From contig NZ_VISM01000001.1 of assembly GCF_007827455.1 (NCBI RefSeq), forward strand, positions 1,527,501 to 1,591,500: a stretch of DNA of 64,000 bases, in the 5' to 3' direction. The stretch comes from Lutibacter sp. Hel_I_33_5 (lineage in GTDB: Bacteria > Bacteroidota > Bacteroidia > Flavobacteriales > Flavobacteriaceae). Positions 29,501 to 44,500 of the stretch are shown in pieces. The position numbers and the translations under genes are program-made. The notes beneath the pieces are model-generated. The model saw nothing but the letters and a program-made list of their open reading frames with translations. It did no database searches and was not told the origin of the DNA. The stretch's first letter is position 1; the number at the start of each line of letters is the position of its first letter.

Positions 29501-32500
29501 ATTCATTGGATTACCATCTGCTGTTTCTACATCTTCATCTGATGTATTTACTCCATCGCCATCATCATCCGGATCTAAATAATCTGGGGTACCATCATTA
29601 TCTGTATCATCATTCGTTGGATTACCATCTACTGTTTCTACATCTTCATCTGCTGTATTTACTCCATCGCTATCATCATCTGCATCTTGGAAATCTAACG
29701 TTGAATCATTATCTGTATCTGGTGTATTTGCTGGTGTACCACCATTGTCTGAATCTACAACATCCGAAATTCCATCATTATCTGTATCTGTGGTATTATC
29801 CATCATACCATCATTATTGGCATCTTCTGTTGGACTTGTTCCTCCTTCAACTAAATCTGTAACTCCATCATTATCTGAATCTGTGTCTTGGAAATCTGCT
29901 GGTGCTACATTATCTGAATCTGTCATTGGTAAACTTGTACCTCCATTGTTGGTATCAACAGCATCATCTAATCCATCATTATCTGAGTCATTAGTTAAAC
30001 TTCCATCTGGATTAATATTATCTACTCTTCCATCATTGTTAGAATCTGTTCCGCCTGCTTCAATGATATCTAAAATACCATCATTATCTGCATCTAGATC
30101 TAAATGGTCTGGAATGCCATCTCCATCTGTATCTCTTGTTGGATTTCCATTTTGCTCTACAGAATCTGGTATTCCATCATTATCATCATCTTCATCAATA
30201 CTGTCTGCAATACCATCTCCATCATTATCATCATTGTCTAAATAATCTGGAGTTCCATCACTATCTGAATCATCATTAGTTGGATTTCCATCATTATTTG
30301 CATCTTCATCTGATGTATTAATGCCATCTCCATCGTCATCTGGATCTAAATAATTTGGAGTTCCATCATTATCTGAATCGTCATTTGTTGGATTATTATC
30401 ATTATCTAAATCTTCATCTGTCGTATTGATACCATCTCCATCATCATCTGGATCTAAATAATTAGGAAGTGAATCAGAATCTGTATTATCGTTCGTTGGA
30501 TTGTTATCGCCATTTACATCTTCATCAACTGTATTAATTCCATCTCCATCATCATCTGGGTCTAAGTAATTTGGAAGTGTATCAGAATCTGTATTATCGT
30601 TCGTTGGATTATTATCATTATCTACATCTTCATCTGATGTATTAACTCCATCGCCATCATCATCTGGATCTAAATAATCTGGTGTTCCATCATTATCGGT
30701 ATCATCATTTGTTGGGTTACCATCTACTGTTTCTACATCTTCATCTTTGGTAGTAACTCCATCACCATCATCATCTGGATCTAAATAATTTGGTGTTCCA
30801 TTATTATCTGTATCATCATTTGTTGGATTATTATCATTATTAACATCCTCATCTTTCGTATTAATTCCATCTCCATCATCATCTGGATCTAAATAATCCG
30901 GTGTATTATCATTATCTGTATCATCATTTGCTGGATTACCATCTACTGTTTCTACATCTTCATCTTTAGTGTCGATTCCGTCTCCATCATCGTCTGGATC
31001 TAAATAATTTGGAATCGTATCACCATCAGTATCATCATCCGATGGGTTTCCATTAGTCGTAACTACATCTTCATCTTTAGTATCTACTCCATCGCCATCA
31101 TCATCGGTATCTAAATAATTAGGGATCGTATCATTATCCGAATCATCATTTGTAGGGTTACTATCATTATTAATGTCTTCATCTTTAGTATCCACACCGT
31201 CTCCATCATCATCAGCGTCTAAATAGTTAGGTGTATTATCTCCGTCGCTATCATCATTTGTTGGATTTCCATCTGCAGTTTGTATGTCTTCATCTTTAGT
31301 ATCAATTCCATCTCCATCATCATCTGAATCTAAATAATTTGGAATCGTATCACCATCTGTATCATCATTTGTTGGGTTTCCATCTGCTGTTTGTACATCT
31401 TCATCTTTAGTGTCAACTCCATCTCCATCGTCATCGGTATCTTGGAAATCGTAAATCCCATCATTATCTGAATCTACTTCACCATTATTACCATCTATTC
31501 CATCATCTAACCCGTCATTATCTATATCATTTATAAGAGTACCATCTGGATTGATATCGTCTACTTTTCCATCATTATTAGCATCTGTACCTCCTGCTTC
31601 TACAATGTCTTTTACGCCATCGCCATCTGAATCTAAATCTAAATGATCTGGGGTACCATCTCCATCGGTATCTCTAGTTGGATTTCCTTTTTGTTCAATT
31701 GTATCTGTAATACCATCATTATCATCATCGGTATCTACTAGATCTATAATTCCATCTCCATCTGTATCTAATGCTTCTCTATAGTCTACTTCTGTTGTTG
31801 ATGTATTTGTATTTGCAGTATCAGCAGCTCCGTTGTTTTGGTCATCATTTACATCAAATGGGTTTCCAGTTGTATTTACATCATCATACCCATCTACTAA
31901 TCCGTCTCCATCTGCATCTGCATTTGACGTTGAAATTGTAAATCCTGCCTCTACGGTATCATTCTTTCCATCATTATCTGAATCAGTATCTAAATAATCT
32001 GGGGTTCCATCGCCGTCAGTATCTACTGGCTGAATACCTTTATCTCCAGATCCTTCATATACCTCAGAAAGACCATCACTATCCGTATCTGCATCTGGAG
32101 CTTTATAATTAGCTGTTTCTTGTGCTTCTACATTATCTGGAATACCATCATTATCAGAATCTAAATCTTTTTCATCTGGAATACCATCTTGATCACTGTC
32201 TATACCGTCATTTACAGTAAAGACTGAGAAAGTTCCTGGCCCTGAAGGCTCTGATGTTCCATTAGTTTGTGATGGATTAGCTGTCGTTGTATTTCCTTCA
32301 AACAATCCGTTGATTCCACAAATATTAAATAATACTGATCCTAAATTTGTATTCGCCGAACTTGAAAGTAATTCTGCTGAGAATCTAATTTCAAATTCTG
32401 ATAAATTATAATAGTTAAAGTAAGCTGCCAATTTAGGCGATAAATCTACTCCTGAATACGTATCATCTGGCCCTGTAAACACAACTGTTCCTGCAGTTGT

Positions 32501-35500
32501 ATTTGGAACTACATTTAATAGTGTTTGACTATCTACTGCATATAAACCTGGTCGCGATAATATTACTGCTTCTTGAGCATTAGCACCATCGATATCATAA
32601 ATAACTCCACCGATTCTTCCAATATTAAATAGATTTGTTGTCCCATCTAATACAAACTTCACCTTAAATGCCATCTGAGCAGTATTACCTGTTGGTGTTG
32701 GCACCGTAAATTCTGGCTGCCATGCTTTAGGGTCTCCTGTGGTTGCTTTATCAATATTTAGTAAACTTGCGCCTCCTTTAATATCTGTAATCTCTACAAT
32801 AGCATCTACAATACCTATAGATCCTCCATAATTTGCTACATTCTCAAATCTGTATTGTGCATTAATAGATCCTGCTCCTGTTAATCCTGTTCCTGCAACA
32901 TACGTTGGGCTTGTAAAATTAACCGATGGGAATCCGCAATCGTCTGCTGCACTTGCAGTTGGTATAAATCCTAATGATTCTACCGAATCTATAATCCCAT
33001 CATTATCATCATCTTTGTCTGTTATATCTTTTACACTATCGCCATCAGTATCTTTAAGAGCTGCTGATGCTGGAGTACTATCATCTCTATAATCTATTTC
33101 TGCAGTATTTGCATTCTGATCATTCGGGAATCCTGTTACATCTTGTCCTCCATTTGTTGCTGCATTAGGAGCATTTGTTCCTCCAGTAACTACATCATAT
33201 CCGTCATCGATTCCATCACCATCAGCATCTGTTCCTGTTGCAGTTTTATCTGCTACATCATCACCATCAGTATCATATGCTTCTACAGAATCTGAAACTG
33301 CATCATTATCCGAGTCTAAATCTAAATAGTCTGGAAGATCTGTTCCATCTGAATTTACAGGTGCGTTCTTTAAGATTCCTGATCCTGGTGTTGTTTCATA
33401 GTTATCTGCCAGTCCATTACCATCAGTATCTACACCTGGTGCTTGATACCCTATAGTAGATTGTACTTCTATATTATCTATAATTCCATCGCCATCTGAA
33501 TCTAAATCTAAATGATTTGGAATTGAATCACTATCAGAATTTACTGGTGTTTTTATTGGTGTACCTCCGTTGTCAGAGTCATATGCATCATCTATACCGT
33601 CGCCATCTGTATCTGTTCCTTTTGGCGCTTCATACGATGCATGTGCTTGCGCTTCTAAATTATCTGGAATACCATCGCCATCCGAATCTGCATCTAAAAA
33701 GTCTTGTTTAGGTGTTCCATCTGTATTTGGTGTTGGTAATGGAGTCGCTGCAATTGTATCATCTAATCCGTCATTATTTGCATCTGTAAAAGAATCTATT
33801 TTTCCATCACCATTTGCATCAATTCCTCCTGCTTCTTGTGCATCTGTCATACCATCGCCATCTGAATCTAAATCTAAATGATTTGGGATGCCATCGCCAT
33901 CTAAATCTGCATTTACATCTCCGTTTTGTTCTACTGAATCTGGAATTCCATCATTATCATCATCTGCATCTACTGTATCTGCAATACCATCCTTATCTGT
34001 ATCTTTTTCTACAGTAACATTTATGGTTCCTTGATTTGAAGTTGTTCCTTCATCATCCTTAACCGTATACGGTAATGTTGCTGTTCCTGTAAAGTTTTCA
34101 GCTGGATCTAAAGTTACTACACCATTAGCATCAACTGTCCAAACTCCTGCAGGAGTAGTTATTGTACTTTCTTTAGCTGGTGTACTTGGATCTAAATCTA
34201 CCGAAGTAGCATCAATTGTTCCATCTGGATCTGTATCATTAGTAAGTACATTTATTGATACATTGGCATCTTCTGTTGTTGTAACTGTATCATCTGTTAC
34301 TACTGGTAAATCATTTACTGAAGTCACCATAACAGAAATTGTTCCAGGTGTTGAAGCTAAAAGACCATCGTTATCTTTTACTGTATAAGATATTGTTGCT
34401 GTTCCATTAAAATTATCTACTGGATCAAATGTTACTACTCCATTAGCATCTACAGACCAAACCCCTTCAGGTGTGGTTACAGTATTTTGTACGCCAGGAG
34501 TTGTTGGATCTAGATCTACTGAAGTTGGGTCAATTGTTCCATCTACATCAGTATCGTTTGCTACAACATTAACTGTTGCATTAGAGTCTTCACTTATCGT
34601 AACCATATCTACAACTAAAACAGGCGAATCATTTACAGGAGTCACTGAAACTGAAATTGTCCCTGGACTTGAAACTTTTCCTAAATTATCTTTAACAGTA
34701 TAATCTAGTGTTGCTGTTCCGTTATAATTATCTGCTGGATCAAAAGTTACTACACCATTGGCGTCTACACTCCATTCTCCTTGAGGCGTTGTTTTTGTGT
34801 TCTGAACTCCTAAAGTAGCAGGATCTAAATCAACTGTTGTTGCATCTATCGTCCCATCATTATCACTATCATTTGTTACTACATTTACAGTAGCATCGGT
34901 ATCTTCATTTACGGTAACAGAATCATTTGCTGCAACTGGAGTATCATTAACTGCATTTACAATAACCGATACTGTTCCTGGATTTGAAGTTTCTAATCCT
35001 TGATTATCTTTTACTGTATAAGAAATAGTTGCAGTACCATTATAATTATCTACTGGATCAAAAGTAATTTCTCCTACTGAATCTACTGTCCAAACTCCTT
35101 CTGGAGTTGTTACTGTATTTTGAATACCTGCTGTTGCTGGATCTAAATCTACTGTAGTAGCATCAATAGCTCCATCAACATCTGTATCATTAGTTGTTAC
35201 ATTAACAGTAGCATTTGTATCTTCATCAACAGTAACAGTGTCATTATTTGCTACTGGAGCATCATTTACCGAAGTAACATCTATAGTTAATGTACTTGTT
35301 GAATTAGCAGTACTTGTACCATCACTTACTGTATAAGTAACTGTTGGGAAAGTTCCATTAAAATCTCCTAAAGCAGTAAATTCATAACTACCATCAGAAT
35401 TTATTTTTAAAGTTCCTTTATCCGTAATCGTAGCTGTTTGACCTGCAGTAAAAGTATCTGCACCAATCTTAAAGTCTACAATAGATAAGGTATCTAAATT

Positions 35501-38500
35501 TGCATCTGTATCATTAGATAATACCCCTGGAAGTACTACGTTTAATGTACCTCCTTCTGCTACAGTATTTGTATCTGGATTTGCTGTTGGAGATAAAGGT
35601 GTATTTGGTACACTTACAGATACGCTTGCTGTATCACATAATCCTCCTGATACTGCATCACAAACTTGATATGTAAATGTATCTGTTCCGTTTGTAAACG
35701 AAGGATTTGGAGTATATGTTATCGTTCCATTTGCATTAATAGTTACTGAACCTTGTGTTGGATTACTTGTTATACTTGAAACTGTTAATGTAGTATTATC
35801 TACATCTGTATCATTAGTTAATACTGGTATTGCTACTGGTACATTTGGATCTGTTGCAACTGCATCGTTTGCTGCTACTGGAGCATCATTTACAGGTGTA
35901 ACAATTGCTGATATAGTTCCACTATTAGATAATACACCTTCATTATCCTTTACGGTATATGTTAAATTAGCTGTTCCATTATAATCATCAATAGGATCAA
36001 AACTTACAACACCACTAGCATTTACTGTCCAAACTCCTTCTGGTGTTGTTTTAGTGTTTTGAACACCTGGACTACTTGTATCTAAATCTACAGTCGTATT
36101 GTTAATTGACCCATCTAAATCTGAATCATTGGTAATAACATTAATAGTTGCATTTGTATCTTCATTAATAGTAACCGAATCATCTTGTGCAATTGGTGCT
36201 GCATTATTTAAGGTGATACTCACCGTTGCTGGTGTACTATCTTCTAAACCTTCATTATCTTTTGCTGCAATAGTAAAGGTTGTATCTGTATTGGTTGTTC
36301 CATCCGGATCAAATGTTAAACCATTTGCTTGTGTTGGAGTAAGTTCCATACCTACTGTAACATCCGTACCATCTGCTAACTCTAAAGTTCCTCCACTTGG
36401 TAATGTTTTTACAACATAACTTGCAATACTTCCATCACCATCATTTCCTGTTGGATCTGGTAAGGCACTCGCTCCTGCCGAACTACTCATTGCTACTGCT
36501 GATAAATCATCAGTTGTAGGTTCGGTATTATTTAAAGTGATACTAACCGTTGCTGGTGTAGAATCCTCTAAACCTTCATTATCTTTTGCAGCAATTGTAA
36601 AGCTTGTATTTGCACTTGTTGTTCCATCTGGATCAAATGTTAAGCCATTTGCTTGTGTTGGAGTTAAAACTTGTCCTACTGTTACATCGGTTCCATCTGC
36701 TAACTCTAAAGTTCCTCCGCTCGGTAATGTTTTTACAACATAACTTGCAATGCTTCCATCATCATCATTTCCTGTTGGATCTGGTAAAGCACTCGCTCCT
36801 GCTGAACTATTTATTGCTACTGCCGTTAAATCATCTGTTGTTGGTTCTGCATTGTTTAATATAATACTCACCGTCGCTGGTGTAGAATCTTCTAAACCTT
36901 CATTATCTTTTCCTGCAATGGTAAAACTTGTATTTGCATTGGTTGTTCCGTCTGGATCAAATGTTAAACCTGCTGCTTGAGTTGGAGTAAGTTCCATACC
37001 TACTGTTACATCAGTACCATCTGCTAATTCTAAAGTTCCTCCGCTTGGTAATGTTTTTATAACATAACTTGCAATGCTTCCATCATCATCATTTCCTGTT
37101 GGATCTGGTAAAGCACTCGCTCCTGCTGAACTACTTATTGCTACTGACGTTAAATCATTAGTCGTTGGCTCTGCATTGTTTAAAGTGATACTTACCGTTG
37201 CTGGGGTTGAATCTTCTAAACCTTCATTGTCTTTTGCGGTAATGGTAAAGCTTGTATCTGTATTGGTTGTTCCGTCTGGATCAAATGTTAAACCTGCTGC
37301 TTGAGTTGGAGTAAGTTCCATACCTACTGTTACATCAGTTCCATCTGCTAATTCTAAAATTCCACCACTTGGTAAACTCTTTACTACATAACTTGCAATA
37401 CTTCCATCTGAATCTGTTCCTGATGGATCTGGTAACGCTGTTGCTCCTGCTGAACTACTCATTGATGTAGAAGCAACTGCATTAGTAACTGGCTCTGCAT
37501 TCGTTAAGGTAATTCCTACAGTTTCTGGTGTACTATCTTCTAGCCCTTCTCCATCTTTGGCTGCTAATGTAAAACTTGTATCAGCATTGGTTGTTCCAGC
37601 TGGATCGAACGTTAAAGTCTTTATCTCATCTGGTGTTAACTCTTCATTGGCTGTTACTGTTTTTACCGTTCCTGTCCCATCTTCTGTGTATTGTAAGATT
37701 CCTCCTGTTGGTAATGTTTTTACAACATAACCTGCAATGGTTCCATCTGGATCGGTAGCTGTTGGATCTGGCAACGCTGTTGCTCCTGCTGAACTACTCA
37801 TTGATGTAGAAGAAACTGCATTAGTAACTGGTTCAGAATTTGTTAATGTAATTCCTACCGTTTCTGGTGTACTATCTTCTGTTCCATCATTATCTTTTGC
37901 GGCAATAGTGAAACTAGTATTCGCATTTGTTGTTCCTGCTGGATCGAATGTTAATGTCTTTATCTCATCTGGGGTTAACTCTTCATTAGCTGTTACTGTT
38001 TTTACCGTTCCTGTTCCATCTTCTGTGTATTGTAAGATTCCTCCTGTTGGTAATGTTTTTACAACATAACCTGCAATGGTTCCATCTGGATCGGTAGCTG
38101 TTGGGTCTGGCAACGCTGTTGCTCCTGCTGAACTACTCATTGATGTAGAAGCAACTGCATTCGTAACTGGCTCTGCATTCGTTAAGGTAATTCCTACTGT
38201 TTCTGGTGTACTATCTTCTGTTCCATCATTATCTTTTGCGGCAATAGTGAAACTAGTATTCGCATTTGTTGTTCCTGCTGGATCGAATGTTAATGTCTTT
38301 ATCTCATCTGGGGTTAACTCTTCATTAGCTGTTACTGTTTTTACCGTTCCTGTCCCATCTTCAGTGTATTGTAAGATTCCTCCTGTTGGTAATGTCTTTA
38401 CAACATATCCCGCAATAGTTCCATCTGGATCGGTAGCTGTTGGATCTGGCAACGCTGTTGCTCCTGCTGAACTACTCATTGATGTAGAAGCAACTGCATT

Positions 38501-41500
38501 AGTAACTGGTTCTGCATTCGTTAAGGTAATTCCTACTGTTTCTGGTGTACTATCTTCTGTTCCATCATTATCTTTTGCGGCAATAGTGAAACTAGTATTC
38601 GCATTGGTTGTTCCTGCTGGATCGAATGTTAATGTCTTTATCTCATCTGGGGTTAACTCTTCATTGGCAGTTACTGTTTTTACCGTTCCTGTTCCATCTT
38701 CTGTGTATTGTAAGATTCCTCCTGTTGGTAATGTTTTTATAACATAACCTGCAATAGTTCCATCTGGATCGGTAGCTGTTGGATCTGGCAACGCTGTTGC
38801 TCCTGCTGAACTACTCATTGATGTAGAAGCAACTGCATTAGTAACTGGTTCTGCATTCGTTAAGGTAATTCCTACTGTTTCTGGTGTACTATCTTCTGTT
38901 CCATCATTGTCTTTTGCGGCAATAGTGAAACTAGTATTCGCATTTGTTGTTCCTGCTGGATCGAATGTTAATGTCTTTATCTCATCTGGGGTTAACTCTT
39001 CATTGGCAGTTACTGTTTTTACCGTTCCTGTCCCATCTTCAGTGTATTGTAAGATTCCTCCTGTTGGTAATGTCTTTACAACATATCCCGCAATAGTTCC
39101 ATCTGGATCGGTAGCTGTTGGATCTGGTAACGCTGTCGCTCCTGCAGAACTACTCATTGAAGTAGAAGCTACTGCATTTGTAACTGGTGCTGTATTGGCT
39201 GGAGCTGTAACAGAAATAGCTAAATTATCTGAATCTGTTAATGCTGTACCTGAAGTACTATCTGTAGATAAAACAGTTAAAGTAGATCCTCCTGAATAAT
39301 TATTTGTTGGAGCATACGTTACACTTGCCAATGCTGCATTTATTTGAGCTTCTGTTCCTATAATAGTTACACTTGCTGTACCATCATTATTAATTGTTCC
39401 TCCACCACCTGTAGTAACAGATAAAGTACCGTTTGTCACACTAACTTGTGTCATTGTTAGATTTCCATCAGCATCTGTAACACTAATTCCTGTTATAACT
39501 TTATTTACATTTTGAGGAGTAGTTTGAGCAGCTGGTATTGTGTTTAATGGAGCAGTAACTGAACCTACTGTTATTGTTAAATCGTCTGAATCTGTTAAAG
39601 GAGTTCCAGAAGTACTATCTGTAGATAATACTGTTAACGTAGAACCTCCTGAAAAATTATTTGTTGGAGCATACGTTATGCTAGCTAATGCAGCATTAAT
39701 CTCAGTTTCTGTTCCTGCAATTGTTACACTAGCAGTCCCATTATTTGAAATACTTCCACCACCAGCTGTTGGCACTGTTAAAGTACCGTTTGTTACACTA
39801 ATTTGTGTTGAAGCTAAATTATCATCTGCATCTGTAACACTAACACCAGAAATCACTTTACTTACATTTTGTGAAGTTGACTGAGCAACTGGCATCGTAT
39901 TTACAGGATTAAAATCTACTGCAGCAACATTTACTGTAAATGTATCTATATCTGTTTCTGGTGAACTTGCACTATCTGTAGATGTAACTGTTATTGTATC
40001 ATTTCCGCTAAAATTAGCATTTCCTTTATAGGTAATACTTGCAATAGTTGCGTTAATATCTGCTTGAGAACCTGTCATAGTTACAGTACTAGTTCCATTA
40101 GTACTAACAGCTACTGATCCTGAACCTGTAACAGTTATAGTACCACTATTTGCTTTTATTTCTGTAGTTACTAAATTTCCATCTGCATCAGCTACACTTA
40201 TTCCTGTAATTACTTTATCAGTATTTTCTGATGCTGGTTGAGTTGCAGGTACTGTATTTACAGGTGCTGCGTTAGTAACACTTCCAACAGCAATCATAAA
40301 TGTGTCTGAATCTGTTAATGGTGTATCTGCTCCATCTGTAGCTAGTAATGTAAGCGTATCATTTCCTACATAACTCATATTTCCTTTATAAGTAGCTGTA
40401 GCTAATGAGTTATTGATATCTTCTTGCGTACCTGTAATGGTAACACTACTTGAATCATTATTAGTAACTATTGCTGCACCACTTGCTGTTATGTTTATGA
40501 TTCCATTATTTGCAGAGCTTAAAACTGCACTCGCTAAATTATTATCAGCATCTGCAATACCAATTCCAGTAATACCTATAGGATCTTCAGTCCCTGTATT
40601 TTCAGGTGCATTTAGGCCTATTGGCACTGTATTTACTGGTGCCGTATTAAATGGATCTACAGTTAAAGTAGCTGCAGTACTTTCTAAAGAAACACATGCA
40701 TTATTTGTATGAGTTACAACTACATAATATTTATTAGTATTGAAACTTAACGGTGCATTTGTGATTGTTAAAGTACTAGAAGTTACACCACTGTAAGGTG
40801 AAGTTTCTGTTAAAGCAACTCCAGAACCCGCATTTCCAATATACCATTGATATGTTAAATCCGCATTTGCATTAAGATCTGTACCATAGACTGGTGATCC
40901 TGCAGCATAACTTGTTGCAGATTCTGCAGAAGCTAAAGCTCCAAAAGTTACTGTATCTGCTTCATTTATAGTTTTATCTTGTGGAGAAGTTGCTAAACTT
41001 GCTTTAACAGCAATAACTTCTGCTCCAGTTACACCATTGTAACTAGTTGCTAAAGTAGAACCTCCTGTTGTTACTTGTCCTGTTCCATCAAATCCATCAC
41101 CATCTAAAACTCCATCATTATTTGCATCTATTCCACCTGATTCTTTAGCATCAAAACAACCATCGCCATCTGAATCTAAATCTTTATCATTTGGTCTTCC
41201 ATCACCATCTGTATCTGTACTTCCTTCTACAGAATCTAATATACCATCATTGTCATCATCTAAATCTGTTGCATCATCTACACCATCATTGTCAAAGTCA
41301 TTTAATTGTACAAGTTTTGCACTCTTTTCTATAGTGGTACATGTATCACTATTATGAGAAATAATAACTTTATATGTTTTACCTATTAAACCAGCAACAT
41401 TGCTAATATTTAAGGTTGCTGTATTAAAGTTTGTATATACACTTCCATCTGTAGAAGCTGTAATATCTACATTATCTACTTGCCATTTATAGTTTAATCC

Positions 41501-44500
41501 TGAACTTGCATCTGCTGTAGATGTTGTAAAATCTGGTGTTCCAGCATTGAATACGGTAGCTTTATTAGCATCTACAGCAACTGTAAATGTTGTAGCACCG
41601 CTTGCTGTATTATTATCTTGAGGAGCAGTAGTAACATCAAACTTTACTGCTTCTATTTCTCCACCAGTTACACCATCGTAACTTGTACCCAATAAAGCAT
41701 TGCTTGTTGTTACTTGACCATTTGTATTAAATCCATCTCCATCTAAAACACCATCATTATCTGCATCTATTCCTCCAGATTCATTTACATCTAAACAACC
41801 ATCTCCATCTGAATCTAAGTCTAAACTATTTGGTATTCCATCATTGTCTGTATCTAAAGAACAATCTGGATTATTATAAGTTGCTAATAAAAGTGACCAC
41901 CAATTTTCTCCTTGATCTAAACTAAAATTAAAAGAGGTCATGGTTCCTATTATTTCTATGGTACCATTTCCACCACTAGTACTAGAAGTTTGTATTTGTG
42001 TAGAATTCTCTTGAGTTAAAGAAGATTGATATTTTGAAATTAAAATAACATCTCTACTGAATGTCATTTTAGGGTTAACAGTTCCATTTCCCATTGACCA
42101 AATATGAAGTCTTGGATTTGTTATTGGTTTATCGAAAGTAAAAGTATAGGTACTAGGAGTTCCATCTTGTAATGTAAATGCAAGTCCTGATTTTACAGGG
42201 TTTACTACTGGGTCATAAGTATTTGCATCATTAAAAAATGGTGCATGAATTGAATTTTGTGGGCCAAAAGAACTTACGTGATCTATCGTAAAACCAATAG
42301 ACTCTCCATTCTGCATAATAGTACCTTTTGTTTGAATACCCGCTCCTGTAGAAAATGTACCAATGTTTGATACAGATGATGCTGTACATTCATTTTTATC
42401 TAAAATACCGTCATTATCATCATCTATATCAATAACATCATTTACACCATCTCCATCTGAATCTAAACAAGATTTTAATGTACTTGAAGTTGCGTATAAA
42501 GAATATGTTGAATTATAATCTATAAATCCATCTCCAGTAGCATCAACGGCATCAACTAATCCATCACTATTTTGTGTGTCTACATTAGGGAATTGATAAT
42601 CTTTTGCGGTTGAGGTTGTTGCACCTGATTCTAAAGCATCTGAACATCCATCTCCATCTGAATCTAAATCTAATCGATTAGAAATACCATCATTATCAGT
42701 ATCTAAATCTACACAATTATATTGACCGAAAAATGCTTGAGAAAGCCAACCACCACCATTAGCAACAGTAAGATTTACAATTCTATAATATTTATATTCT
42801 GTGTTGTTATTAAATTCTATTTTCCATGAATCACTAGCTGCAAAATCTCCAGCTACTTCTGTTGTGTTATAACTTAAACTATTAGCAAGAGTTACCCAAT
42901 TACTGTCATCTGTACTTGCTTCTATTTTAACCGTTGATCCTACTGTTAATAAATTTCCGCCACTAAATTGACCGAGCTCTATTAAATTTAATTTTTTTAC
43001 CGAAGGAAATTCAAATTTAAATAAGATTGTGCCATTAGTTGTTCCTGATGGAGATAAAATTGCAGCTTGAGTATCTGTTCCGTTAACAAGTTTATTTAAA
43101 TCTCCACCACCAATAGCAAAAGTATTGTCACTTGTAACAGTAACTCCAGTTTTATCTATTTGAGTTGAAGATATCGTACACGATATTTCATCTATATCTA
43201 ACACTCCATCATTATCATCATCTAAATCTGTAGCATTGTCTATACCATCACCATCAAAATCTGCAGTTACAATTACTGGTGCACTTGCAGGGCTGTAACA
43301 AGCGTTAACACTATCATAATAATATGCATAATAGGTACCTACAGTATTTGTTGGCATTGTTACAAATGTTGAAGGATATGCTGTTGTACCGTTTTCTGTA
43401 CTCCAAACTAATGTAGAACCTGTTGGTGCAGTAGCTGTATGAATATCATCTAAATTAATTGGCCCAGTACTTGCTTTATATGTTGAAAGTATAGGTGCTA
43501 CTGTACCAGATTTACAACAAGATACTTGTGCAACAGTAGTTGTTTTAGTTTCTCCAGCTTTAAAGAAAACACCATTTTGTATTGATGCTTCTTCTAAATA
43601 ATTTGTTCCCACTCCAAAATTTGAAATAGTTGTAGTTATAGGTTCTGTAGCAAAGCTACCATCTCCATTTCCTAAATAAACTGATATACCAGAGTTTGAA
43701 CCACTATTATCTGTTGCTGTAATATAATCTACTTTACCATCTTTATTAACATCTATAAAAAAGGATTGTTCTGCATCTGTTAAGTTTGCAAAACGTGTTG
43801 CTCCATTTAATGGGCCAACTGTAATATTTGTTTTTACTGGAGCTACATTAAAATCTCCAGTACCATCATTTAAGAATGCATGTAATTGCATTTTTCCATA
43901 GGCTTCTGCATGTAAATAATCGATGTATCCATCGTTATTTACATCTGCCATTGCAGAAAATTCTTCTTGACCAGAACCTCCAGAATTAGAACCTCCAACA
44001 TCATTTAATAATTTGTTTACTACTGGTGTAGGGTTAAATCTACCATCTCCATATCCTCTCCAAATAACCATTCTAGGTTTTCCCCAATCATCAAAAACAC
44101 CTACTAAATCTGCAACAAAATCTTTATTTACATCTTCTAAAAAGAATTGTTCGTACACAGATCTACCACTGGCATGATACCAATCTGAACCTGTTAAACG
44201 AGAAGTAACTCTTTGTCTTTTAAAGGTACCATCACCATTACCAAAATAACTATGTATTTGTCCATCATTTCCTGAAAACACATAATCTAATTTATAATCT
44301 CCATTTACATCTGCTAACCAACCTTGTTCTCCATCAGAAATACCAGCAAAGTGTTTACCGTCAGTTGTAATTGCCATTTTTGTGGTTTCAATATAATTGG
44401 TTTGAAACGTGTTATTACCATTATTTATATACACATAAATAGATCTGTTATTGTCTTCAGTTACATGTACTAAATCTTTATCTCCATCATTGTCTACATC

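Noticed and set aside
26965..40712. Many plus-strand open frames of 60-220 codons (for example at 27544-28047, 38076-38747 and 39540-39884)
   Set aside because: They are antisense shadows of the repeats in the giant gene. The text is His/Leu-rich or repetitive with the same 108, 324 and 339 bp periods, and no start signal is seen.
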